A stretch of DNA of 61,894 nucleotides, taken from Gammaproteobacteria bacterium. GTDB taxonomy: Bacteria > Pseudomonadota > Gammaproteobacteria > Pseudomonadales > Azotimanducaceae. This document shows, one piece after another, positions 19,108 through 27,676 of the stretch. The notes beneath the pieces are model-generated. The model was given only the letters and a program-made list of their open reading frames with translations, searched no databases and was not told the origin of the DNA. The translations under genes and the position numbers were made by a program. Within the stretch, counting starts at the first letter, position 1, and every line of letters starts with the position of its first letter. The DNA is taken from positions 1 through 61,894 of the forward strand of contig JAAXKB010000009.1 of assembly GCA_012269545.1 (NCBI GenBank), read 5' to 3'.

Positions 19108-19548
19108 ATGATCACGTCACCCTACGTACTGACAACGGCCGATCGGGTTGAGATTCACGAGCTTCCCGGGCGATATGGCGATGCGATTGATGATCGAGAT
19201 TGGGCGAAACTCGATACCGTATTCACTCAGGATGCTGTATTTGACCTAACAGGCGTCGGCTCTCGGGTCTGCAATGGACTCGACGATATAAAGGCCTTTA
19301 TGGAGTCGGAGGCCGCTCATCCTCGTACGCACATGATGACCAACGTTTATGCCGAATCGGATGAACATGGCGTCGAGCTGCGTTTTCGCATCGTTGCGTT
19401 AATTGGCAAGGGATTAACGTCAACTGGCAGCTACTACGACAAACTGGTGAAAACTGAAAACGGCTGGCGTACCTATCACCGGTATGTTTCAAGCCGACGT
19501 CGCGACAAACGTGATGCAGAAGTCGACCTCAAGGGTATCTCGCTCTGA
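19108..19548 (+). CDS. SnoaL-like (NTF2-fold) protein
   Basis: A 146-residue single-domain protein. DRVEIHELPGRYGDAIDDRDW, FTQDAVFDLTG and the C-terminal GSYYDKLVKTENGWRTYHRYV are typical of SnoaL_4/NTF2-like proteins. Members include hydroxysteroid isomerase- and dehydratase-like enzymes and binding proteins; many are found among genes for steroid, terpene or aromatic degradation. No catalytic residue set can be fixed by eye. It is the first gene after the tRNA-Lys, 177 bases downstream, and converges on selO. Probably cytoplasmic. Confidence 0.78.
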   Translation: MITSPYVLTTADRVEIHELPGRYGDAIDDRDWAKLDTVFTQDAVFDLTGVGSRVCNGLDDIKAFMESEAAHPRTHMMTNVYAESDEHGVELRFRIVALIGKGLTSTGSYYDKLVKTENGWRTYHRYVSSRRRDKRDAEVDLKGISL

Positions 19549-19618
19549 GGCGAGGGCGTTGACGCTGAAATGCGACTGCCCTTGCGTCAAGAATTATGAC
19601 ACTCGGTAGAAAGGTGTT

Positions 19619-21178
<1,560 letters not shown>

Positions 21179-21275
21179 GTTTTTTTTGAATTGCCAAGAA
21201 AGCAGATAGGGTAATCCTCTGGAGATCACAACACGACAAAAATCAGTTGTTCGTTTTAAAGGCTCGCAAATACTC

Positions 21276-21314
21276 GCCTCCGGTCCAAACAGTGTGTATG
21301 TTTTACGCGGAGGC
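21276..21314. repeat. Inverted repeat in the selO/P450 divergent region
   Basis: GCCTCCG at 21276-21282 and CGGAGGC at 21308-21314 form 7-bp arms with 25 bases between them. It lies just upstream of the P450 ribosome binding site. It could be an operator or a leader hairpin; no regulator gene is adjacent. Confidence 0.45.
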
Positions 21315-21320
21315 AGAAAG

Positions 21321-21329
21321 GGAGGTGAT
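21321..21329 (+). promoter_or_regulatory. Very strong ribosome binding site of the P450 gene
   Basis: GGAGGTGAT is a nine-base match to the anti-Shine-Dalgarno sequence, with six bases between GGAGG and the ATG at 21332. It fixes the P450 start. Confidence 0.8.
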
Positions 21330-21331
21330 GT

Positions 21332-22570
21332 ATGTCTGAAGCTACACTTACGGAAACATTTGATGCGCGATCGATAGCTCTGGAAGACTTTGATGTCAGC
21401 AGTGCTAAGCTGATGCAGGCTGATGAGCATTGGGGGTTTTTCGCCCGATTGCGAGACGAAGCGCCAGTCCATTACTGCAAAGACAGCATGTTCGGGCCGT
21501 ACTGGTCGATCACGCGTTTTGCCGACATCATGGAAATTGAGAAAAACTGGCAGGATTTTTCGTCCGACCTTGGTATTACGTTGGGCGACCGCCCGGAAGA
21601 TTTCTCAACCCCCAATTTCATAGGCATGGACCCGCCAAAGCACGATCAGCAACGGCACACCGTGCAGGGCGTAGTCGCGCCCATGAATCTCAAAAAAATG
21701 GAGTCTCTGATCCGGCAGCGCGCGTCGAATATTCTTGATTCACTGCCGGTTGGAGAAGCGTTTAACTGGGTCGATCTGGTTTCAATTGAGCTCACGACGC
21801 AAATGCTGGCGACGATCTTTGACTTCCCATTTGAAGACCGTTACAAGCTGACCTATTGGTCCGATATGGCAACCTCCGGCGAGCTGGCTGGCGGCCCTAC
21901 TCCTGAAGTTGAACGAAGAGCCGCGCTGATGGAGTGTTTGGAGTATTTTACGGATCTGCGTGAAAAGCGTGGCAATGAGCCGCCTAAAATTGACTTGCTG
22001 TCCATGCTGGCCCACGGCAAAGACACCCAGAACATGCCGCCCATGGAGTTTCTGGGCAACTTGATTTTGTTGATCGTTGGTGGCAACGACACCACGCGTA
22101 ACTCGATTTCCGGTGGTGTGCTGGCGCTGAACGAAAATCCCGGCGAGTACGACAAACTGCGCGCGGACCATTCGCTGATCCCCAACATGGTCTCAGAAAT
22201 TATTCGCTGGCAAACCCCCTTAGCCTTTATGCGCCGTACGGTGACACGAGATCTGGAGTTTCGTGGTCAGCAAATGCGCAAGGGCGACAAGGTGGCGATG
22301 TGGTATGTCTCCGGCAACCGAGATGAACGGGTAATCCCAGAGCCAAATCGTTTCTGGATCGACCGACCCAATGCTCGTCACCATTTATCTTTTGGCTTCG
22401 GCCTGCATCGCTGTATGGGCAATCGCTTGGCAGAGATGCAGCTGCGGGTTTTGTGGGAAGAAATTATGCAGCGCTTTCGTTTTGTTGAAGTGGTGGGAGA
22501 AGCCGAGCGGGTGCAGTCGAGTTTTGTGCGTGGCTTCTCCAGCTTGCCGGTAAAGTTGCACGCGCGGTAA
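21332..22570 (+). CDS. Cytochrome P450, CYP153-like
   Basis: A 412-residue soluble bacterial P450. The I-helix oxygen-binding motif is VGGNDTTRNSISGGV, the ExxR motif is EIIRW, and the heme loop is FGFGLHRCMGNRLAE with Cys361 as iron ligand. The GNDTTRN and HRCMGNRLAEMQLRVLWEE wording resembles CYP153, the terminal alkane and fatty-acid hydroxylases, and also related terpene and steroid P450s. It needs a ferredoxin and a reductase, and neither is encoded next to it. The start is set by a near-perfect ribosome binding site. It is followed by an SDR gene 74 bases on, which could oxidise the alcohol made. The substrate is not determined. Confidence 0.9.
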   Translation: MSEATLTETFDARSIALEDFDVSSAKLMQADEHWGFFARLRDEAPVHYCKDSMFGPYWSITRFADIMEIEKNWQDFSSDLGITLGDRPEDFSTPNFIGMDPPKHDQQRHTVQGVVAPMNLKKMESLIRQRASNILDSLPVGEAFNWVDLVSIELTTQMLATIFDFPFEDRYKLTYWSDMATSGELAGGPTPEVERRAALMECLEYFTDLREKRGNEPPKIDLLSMLAHGKDTQNMPPMEFLGNLILLIVGGNDTTRNSISGGVLALNENPGEYDKLRADHSLIPNMVSEIIRWQTPLAFMRRTVTRDLEFRGQQMRKGDKVAMWYVSGNRDERVIPEPNRFWIDRPNARHHLSFGFGLHRCMGNRLAEMQLRVLWEEIMQRFRFVEVVGEAERVQSSFVRGFSSLPVKLHAR

Positions 22571-22644
22571 TAAGCAACGCTCGCGAACGCTGGATCGTCA
22601 TCTCACCGACGTCATCGTCGGACAGGCAGGTACAAGGAATAGGT

Positions 22645-23421
22645 ATGTCGTTGACGCATTTGAGCCGCTCCATTGAGGGATTGGTCGCGGTAATCACCGG
22701 AGCCGGCAGTGGCATGGGGGCGGCTACTGCAAAACTGTTTGCTGACCAAGGCGCAAAAGTAGCGGCCTTGGATCTGAACGAGGCAAGTGTGGCAGGTGTT
22801 GTTCAGGAGATCACCGCCGCGGGCAAAACTGCCAAGGCGTGGCAAATCGATCTCGCCGATGGCGATGCGATAATGCGCGTTGTGAGTGACATCGCCGAGC
22901 ATTTCAATGGCATCGATCTACTGGTGAACAACGCGGGAATTTCTATTCCAGCCCCGATTGATCGTGATGGCTATGAACAGGCGTGGGATCAGTCCCTTGC
23001 GGTGTTATTGACCTCTCAGCAGCGAACCATTCGGGCTGCGCTGCCGCATCTGCGCCAGTCCGGTAATCCTCGAATCGTGAATATCGCCTCAACGGAGGGC
23101 CTCGGCGCGACCAAGGGCGGCAGTCCTTACACGGCGGCTAAGCATGGTGTCATCGGTCTGACGCGGTCTCTGGCGGTTGAGCTGGGAAGCGAGGGTATTA
23201 CCGTCAACTGTATCTGCCCCGGGCCCATCAACACCGGCATGACTCAAGCGATACCCGAGGAACAAAAGATTGTCTACGCGCGTCGGCGCGTTGCCTTGAA
23301 GCGTTATGCGGAACCAGAAGAAGTGGCGCACGGAACGCTGAATTTCTGCTTGCCATCCTCTGGCTTTATGACCGGTGCAGCTTTACCGGTGGATGGCGGA
23401 CTGACCATCAAAAATGCGTAG
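22645..23421 (+). CDS. SDR-family oxidoreductase
   Basis: A 258-residue classical short-chain dehydrogenase. The cofactor loop is TGAGSGMGAA with Asp at the end of beta 2 (ALDLNEA), which suggests NAD preference. The structural motif is NNAGIS. The catalytic Ser lies in NIASTEG and the Tyr-Lys pair in YTAAKHG. The C-terminus has GAALPVDGGLTI. It lies 74 bases after the P450 gene and 33 bases before a transporter gene, so the three could be one unit: oxidation of a hydroxylated product and its transport. A 6-bp hairpin (22606-22621) in the P450-SDR gap has no T run and is unlikely to terminate. Confidence 0.88.
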   Translation: MSLTHLSRSIEGLVAVITGAGSGMGAATAKLFADQGAKVAALDLNEASVAGVVQEITAAGKTAKAWQIDLADGDAIMRVVSDIAEHFNGIDLLVNNAGISIPAPIDRDGYEQAWDQSLAVLLTSQQRTIRAALPHLRQSGNPRIVNIASTEGLGATKGGSPYTAAKHGVIGLTRSLAVELGSEGITVNCICPGPINTGMTQAIPEEQKIVYARRRVALKRYAEPEEVAHGTLNFCLPSSGFMTGAALPVDGGLTIKNA

Positions 23422-23454
23422 AAAATGGCGTAATCGCCGCCGGTACTGGGTACT

Positions 23455-24861
23455 GTGAATCACAGAACAGGCAAGGTCTCCTGGTCCACGACATTGGCCT
23501 TTGGCGCGCCGGCAATTGGCGCAGGCTATATGTATCTGATACTCAGCCTGTACGTGATGAAATTTTCCACCGACGTGTTACTGATTGCGCCGGCGGTCAT
23601 GGGCGCAATTTTCAGTTTGTCGCGTATTTGGGATGCGATTTCAGATCCTTTGGTCGGCTACCTGAGTGACCGCACCACGCTCAAGCTAGGTCGTCGTCGC
23701 ACCTGGATTCTGGGCAGTTGCTTACCCATTTCCGTTGGATTTTATGCGGTGTTCGCGCCGCCTTTCTCGATGCAGGGCGATGACCTGACGCTCTGGATGA
23801 CCCTTGCCATCATTGGCTTTTACTCGGCAATGACGTTGTTTTTTGTTCCCCATATGGCCTTGGGCGCCGAATTGTCTACTGACTACCACGAGCGCAGCCG
23901 ACTGTTTGGCGTGCGGCATATTTTTTATACCCTGGGGTCAATTTTGTCCCTTGGTGCCATGTATCTGCTGATCAACGAGGAATTCGCTGAAGGCGGCAGC
24001 GTGCGCGTTTTGGCTCGAGATCTGGCCTTCGTTGCTATCGGGGTAATGGCTGTGTTGGTGCTTTATGCCGTCGTGTACCTGCGAGAGCGACCTGAGTTTC
24101 AACACCGGCAGCAAGGCGGGCCGCTGCGGGCCGTTCGAGACATTTGGGGTAATCCTCACGCCAGATTGTTAATTACCGTGACCTTTATCGAGAATGTGGG
24201 CAGTGCCGCGATTGCTGCGTTGACACTTTATGTTTCCCAATATGTTGTTGGTGCGCCAGCGATGGCGCCGTTGATTATCCTTGCCTACATGGTGCCTTCC
24301 TCACTCTTTGTTCCGATTTGGATCCCGCTGTCAAAACGCTTTGGCAAGATCAAAGTGTGGATGGCGGGCATGGTGCTGACCGCTCTGTCCTTTGGCGGAA
24401 TGTTTTTTTTACCCTTTATAGAAAGCTTGGATCAGCGTTTGTTTTTGATCATTTTCCTTGCCGTCTTTGCGGGGTTGGCCAACGGCTGTGGCGGTACCCT
24501 AGGTCCCTCAGTGCAGGGTGATGTGATTGACTACGACGAATACAAAACCGGCGAGCGCAAAGAGGGCTCTTACTTCGCCGCGTGGAACTTCGTCTACAAA
24601 AGCGCGTTAGGGGTGATGTTGCTGCTTACGGGCTTCGTGTTGGACTTCGCAGGTTTCGTGCCGAATGTCGAGCAAACCATGCAGGTTAAACTGGCCATGG
24701 TCAGTCTTTACGGACTCTTCCCTCTTGTGTGCTATTTCATCGGTGCGATCTTATTCAGCCGCTTCACGCTGGACGAAAAAGCCTATCAGGTGATTCGCAC
24801 CGAGCTGGATGCCCGGCGCGCTGAGAATAACAGCGATCAGAGCGTGATTACTCCGCTATAA
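23455..24861 (+). CDS. GPH-family (MelB-like) sodium or proton symporter
   Basis: A 468-residue inner-membrane transporter with about 12 membrane segments. The segment RIWDAISDPLVGYLSDRT near residues 58-75, followed by GRRRTWIL, is the signature of the glycoside-pentoside-hexuronide cation symporters. The late motif QGDVIDYDEYKTGERKEGSYFA is likewise typical. Substrates in the family are sugars or sugar acids, but many members near lipid-degradation genes have unknown cargo. The start is a GTG at 23455. The last 14 bases overlap the end of the convergent crotonase gene. Confidence 0.87.
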   Translation: MNHRTGKVSWSTTLAFGAPAIGAGYMYLILSLYVMKFSTDVLLIAPAVMGAIFSLSRIWDAISDPLVGYLSDRTTLKLGRRRTWILGSCLPISVGFYAVFAPPFSMQGDDLTLWMTLAIIGFYSAMTLFFVPHMALGAELSTDYHERSRLFGVRHIFYTLGSILSLGAMYLLINEEFAEGGSVRVLARDLAFVAIGVMAVLVLYAVVYLRERPEFQHRQQGGPLRAVRDIWGNPHARLLITVTFIENVGSAAIAALTLYVSQYVVGAPAMAPLIILAYMVPSSLFVPIWIPLSKRFGKIKVWMAGMVLTALSFGGMFFLPFIESLDQRLFLIIFLAVFAGLANGCGGTLGPSVQGDVIDYDEYKTGERKEGSYFAAWNFVYKSALGVMLLLTGFVLDFAGFVPNVEQTMQVKLAMVSLYGLFPLVCYFIGAILFSRFTLDEKAYQVIRTELDARRAENNSDQSVITPL

Positions 24862-25639
24862 AGTTGCCCGGACGTCGTTCCGCTACCGCCTTGACGCCTT
24901 CGCGATGATCAGCAGTTTGCTGCAGTCTGTGCTGCTCGACGAACTCGTGGTCGGTTTGTGCCTTGACCGCATCGGCAAGACCGGCCCGCATGGTAGCTCG
25001 CACAGAGGCAACCGCCAGTGGTGCATTCTCTGCAATTTCTTGCGCGAGTTTGATGGCCTCGCTGCGCAGATTTTCTTTGTCCGTTAGCACATCGGCCAAC
25101 CCCATTTCGTAGGCTTCCTCGCCAGTAATGCGGCGTCCGGTCAAAAACAGCATATGTGCTTTTTGCTGTCCAATCAGGCGAGCTAGGGTGTGGGTCAGAC
25201 CGAAGCCGGGATGGAAGCCGAGCTTCACGAAATTCGCGGTAAAGCGCGCCTCCGGGCAAACCACGCGAAAGTCAGGCATGACTGCCAGCCCAAAGCCGCC
25301 GCCAACGGCTGCGCCCTGTACGGCAGCGACGACTGGAATGTTGGTATCAAACAGTTGGACCGCAGCGGCGTAGAGCGGATTGCCCGCCTCGACTTTGCGG
25401 TCGGCTCGTTCTTCGTTGCCAGATTTACTGCCGAAATTGTTGCCGGCACAAAAGTGTTTGCCCTCGCTGCACAAGACGACGGCGCGAACTTCCTTACTGG
25501 TTTCCATTTTGCCGAAGGCGTCAGCCAGATCTTTGATCATCTGCGTATCGAAAAAATTGTTGGGTCCGCGCTGTATCTCAACCACTGCAACGTAGTTTTC
25601 AACGGTAATACCGATTCCGTCGTAGTTCATATCGGTCAT
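24848..25639 (-). CDS. Enoyl-CoA hydratase/isomerase-family protein, atypical active site
   Basis: A 263-residue crotonase-fold protein. The oxyanion-hole segments are present (GKHFCAGNNFGS; QGAAVGGGFGLAV), and the C-terminal helices look complete. The two catalytic glutamates of true enoyl-CoA hydratases are both replaced: in GGGFGLAV a Gly stands where CELA has Glu, and in TANFVKLG a Phe stands where QPEI has Glu. So hydration by the usual mechanism is unlikely. Isomerase, hydrolase or lyase activity on CoA esters is possible. GAGAGGG precedes the ATG. It follows the DUF6580 gene by 15 bases, in one unit. Confidence 0.85.
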   Translation of the reverse strand: MTDMNYDGIGITVENYVAVVEIQRGPNNFFDTQMIKDLADAFGKMETSKEVRAVVLCSEGKHFCAGNNFGSKSGNEERADRKVEAGNPLYAAAVQLFDTNIPVVAAVQGAAVGGGFGLAVMPDFRVVCPEARFTANFVKLGFHPGFGLTHTLARLIGQQKAHMLFLTGRRITGEEAYEMGLADVLTDKENLRSEAIKLAQEIAENAPLAVASVRATMRAGLADAVKAQTDHEFVEQHRLQQTADHREGVKAVAERRPGNFIAE

Positions 25640-25654
25640 GCTTGAGTCCCTCTC

Positions 25655-26197
25655 CTAGTCGTTGGGTAAGGGCACCCAACGTTGATAGATGAACCATAAG
25701 CCGCGAACGCAGCCGAAAGCAATGGCGCCAAAGATCAGATTCGCGGCGATGCCGCGAAGCAGGAAAGGAATACCAGCCACATAACAGGTCAGCCAGCCCG
25801 CAGCTGTGTTGGGATAAAACCCCATAGCCAGCGGCGACAGGTTGCTGACGAGGTAAAAAATCACTGCGCTGATGATGGCGGCGCTTCCCACGTGAAGAAC
25901 TCGAACCTGCCGCAAAATAGGCGCTACGCCCGCTGCGCTGAGCAAATGCGCAGCATAAACCAGTGCCATGGCGGTAATGTGATAGGTGCCATTAATGGCA
26001 TCCACTGTTGCGACACTCACCAGTACCGGAAGCGGCAATAAATGTCTGGGCAGATAGGCGGCCGCCAACATACCAATGGCGCCGACGGTCGATATGCCTG
26101 CGGGGTGAGGCAGTAAGTGCGATGAGGCACCGATTACACACAGCAGGAGCGCGATAGTCCAAGGTTTCGGTTGGAGCGTTTCTGGAGCATAAGGCAT
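25655..26197 (-). CDS. DUF6580-like multi-pass membrane protein
   Basis: A protein of about 180 residues with five or six hydrophobic segments: ALLLCVIGASSHLL, GAIGMLAAAYLP, ALVYAAHLLSAAGV, AIISAVIFYLVSNL and AANLIFGAIAFGCV. The pattern VIFYLVSNLSPLAMGFYPNTAAGWLTCYVAGIPF resembles membrane proteins grouped as DUF6580, which look like the S components of ECF vitamin transporters. The function is unknown. The ATG at 26197 is preferred to a GTG at 26230 because the GTG lies inside a palindromic operator candidate (26221-26246). It is the first gene of a unit with the crotonase gene. Confidence 0.68.
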   Translation of the reverse strand: MPYAPETLQPKPWTIALLLCVIGASSHLLPHPAGISTVGAIGMLAAAYLPRHLLPLPVLVSVATVDAINGTYHITAMALVYAAHLLSAAGVAPILRQVRVLHVGSAAIISAVIFYLVSNLSPLAMGFYPNTAAGWLTCYVAGIPFLLRGIAANLIFGAIAFGCVRGLWFIYQRWVPLPND

Positions 26198-26220
26198 GGC
26201 AGCTTTTCTTCGTCTGATGG

Positions 26221-26246
26221 GCGTCGACACTATAGTGTGCTGACGC
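26221..26246. promoter_or_regulatory. Palindromic operator candidate
   Basis: A 12-bp perfect palindrome ACACTATAGTGT at 26227-26238 is flanked by a second inverted pair, GCGTC (26221-26225) and GACGC (26242-26246). It lies between two divergent units: DUF6580-crotonase on minus and MFS-amidohydrolase on plus. This is the size and symmetry of a TetR- or GntR-type site; the regulator is not seen nearby. Confidence 0.5.
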
Positions 26247-26339
26247 CGCGATGTCCTTGAAGCCGTTGCATTTATCCCATGAAAATGATGATCAATCGGC
26301 TAGATAGCAAGCCCGGTCTGGCGGCACCGATAGGGTATA

Positions 26340-27644
26340 GTGGACCATTTTAGCAAGGGGCGTGCAGCGAAGATGGCGAGTCGGGACATTCATTCCGTGT
26401 TGGCTGTGCCGAATTTCCGCTGGCTGTGGATTGGCAGCTTGGGCTCGTCTTTTGCGATGAATATGCAGATTATCGCGCGCGGATGGTTCGTCTATGATCT
26501 CACGTCGTCGGCCTTGGATCTGGCATGGGTAACACTGTCCTTTATGTTGCCATCGGTCTTATTCTCCCTCTACGGCGGCGTGTTGGCAGACCGCCTGCCA
26601 AAGCGCCGGTTGATTGTTTTTGCGCAGAGTTTGAATGCCTTAGCCACGCTGATCATGGCGTGGATAATTTTTTCCGGGGCGGTGGTGTTTTGGGATTTCA
26701 TCTGGTTCGGCTTTTTTAATGGCACGATTCTGGCGCTGTCGATGCCGGCGCGTCAGGCATTTGTGCCCGAGCTAATCCCGCAACCGCTCATCTTTACGGC
26801 CATGGCCTTGAATACGACGGGTTGGAACCTGTCGCGCATTGTTGGGCCTGCCTTGGCCGGATTATTGATTGCCTGGCTGGCCGGCGGAGATAAACAGTCG
26901 GCATTTGGTGTGGGTATCGTTTATCTAGTCATCGCAGCGTTGTATCTCTCTTCTGCTCTGGCCACGTTGCTTGTGGATCTGCCGGGTAAATCGTCCCAGA
27001 GGCTAAGCACCGGCACCTATAATGAGATGCGTGAGGGTTTGGGGTACGTGTTAGCGCATCCGCGCATCTTCGCCCTGTTGCTGATGTCGATTATCCCGTT
27101 TTTGTTTGGCATGCCGCTGAACACCTTACTGCCTGCTTTTAATCAGGACGTCTTAGGCGGACACGCCGACAGCCTCGGGATTCTCGTGTCAGCCATGGGA
27201 GGGGGCGCCATCGTCGGCTCCATGATGATGGCGACCATGGGGGATATGAAACGAAAAGGACTGTGGCTCGTGCTCAGCAGCCTCTGTTGGGCTGGCGGCA
27301 CCGCCGCGTTTGGTTTTAGCGCCAGTATTGCTTGGGGCATATTGGCCATTGCGCTGATCGGACTGGTCAGCGCCTGGAATATGTCACTGAACCGTGGACT
27401 GTTGCAGCATACGGTGGACGCGCACATGCGCGGGCGTATTATGAGCATCGATATGATGTTTCACGGGCTGATGCCGATAGGTGTTTTCCCGATAAGCTGG
27501 GTTGCGGAAGCTTACGGTGTTGGTACGGCGTTGACGGTCAGTGGTATCGCATTCGGCGTGCTGATTGTTGTGTCCTACCTGTTTTCTCCCGCGGTGCGCG
27601 GGATGACAGCGGATGCCCCCTCTAATTTAAAGACAGCCTCCTAA
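26340..27644 (+). CDS. MFS exporter, EntS/TMR type
   Basis: A 434-residue major facilitator with about 11-12 membrane helices. The first cytoplasmic loop has GGVLADRLPKRRLIV, the MFS motif A (GxLaDrxxxkxxl). Wording such as NFRWLWIGSLGSSFAMNMQIIARGW and RQAFVPELI resembles the EntS-like (MFS_3) group, which mostly exports siderophores, drugs or metabolites. The GTG at 26340 is preceded by AGGG; an ATG at 26373 is an alternative. The amidohydrolase gene follows after 32 bases, so transport and hydrolysis of the same compound class is a fair guess. Confidence 0.85.
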   Translation: MDHFSKGRAAKMASRDIHSVLAVPNFRWLWIGSLGSSFAMNMQIIARGWFVYDLTSSALDLAWVTLSFMLPSVLFSLYGGVLADRLPKRRLIVFAQSLNALATLIMAWIIFSGAVVFWDFIWFGFFNGTILALSMPARQAFVPELIPQPLIFTAMALNTTGWNLSRIVGPALAGLLIAWLAGGDKQSAFGVGIVYLVIAALYLSSALATLLVDLPGKSSQRLSTGTYNEMREGLGYVLAHPRIFALLLMSIIPFLFGMPLNTLLPAFNQDVLGGHADSLGILVSAMGGGAIVGSMMMATMGDMKRKGLWLVLSSLCWAGGTAAFGFSASIAWGILAIALIGLVSAWNMSLNRGLLQHTVDAHMRGRIMSIDMMFHGLMPIGVFPISWVAEAYGVGTALTVSGIAFGVLIVVSYLFSPAVRGMTADAPSNLKTAS

Positions 27645-27676
27645 CGTTAGGCGGGTTAACGAGACAGGTAATCACT

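Noticed and set aside
19559-19590. Terminator between SnoaL and selO
   Set aside because: TTGACGC and GCGTCAA form a 7-bp stem, but the loop is 18 bases and no T run follows on either strand.
21179-21472. N-terminal extension of selO
   Set aside because: It crosses the divergent P450 start and ribosome site and shows no SelO similarity; the family begins at MQSLVFDNAF.
22606-22621. Terminator between P450 and SDR
   Set aside because: CCGACG/CGTCGG is a good 6-bp hairpin, but there is no T run and the genes appear to be one unit.
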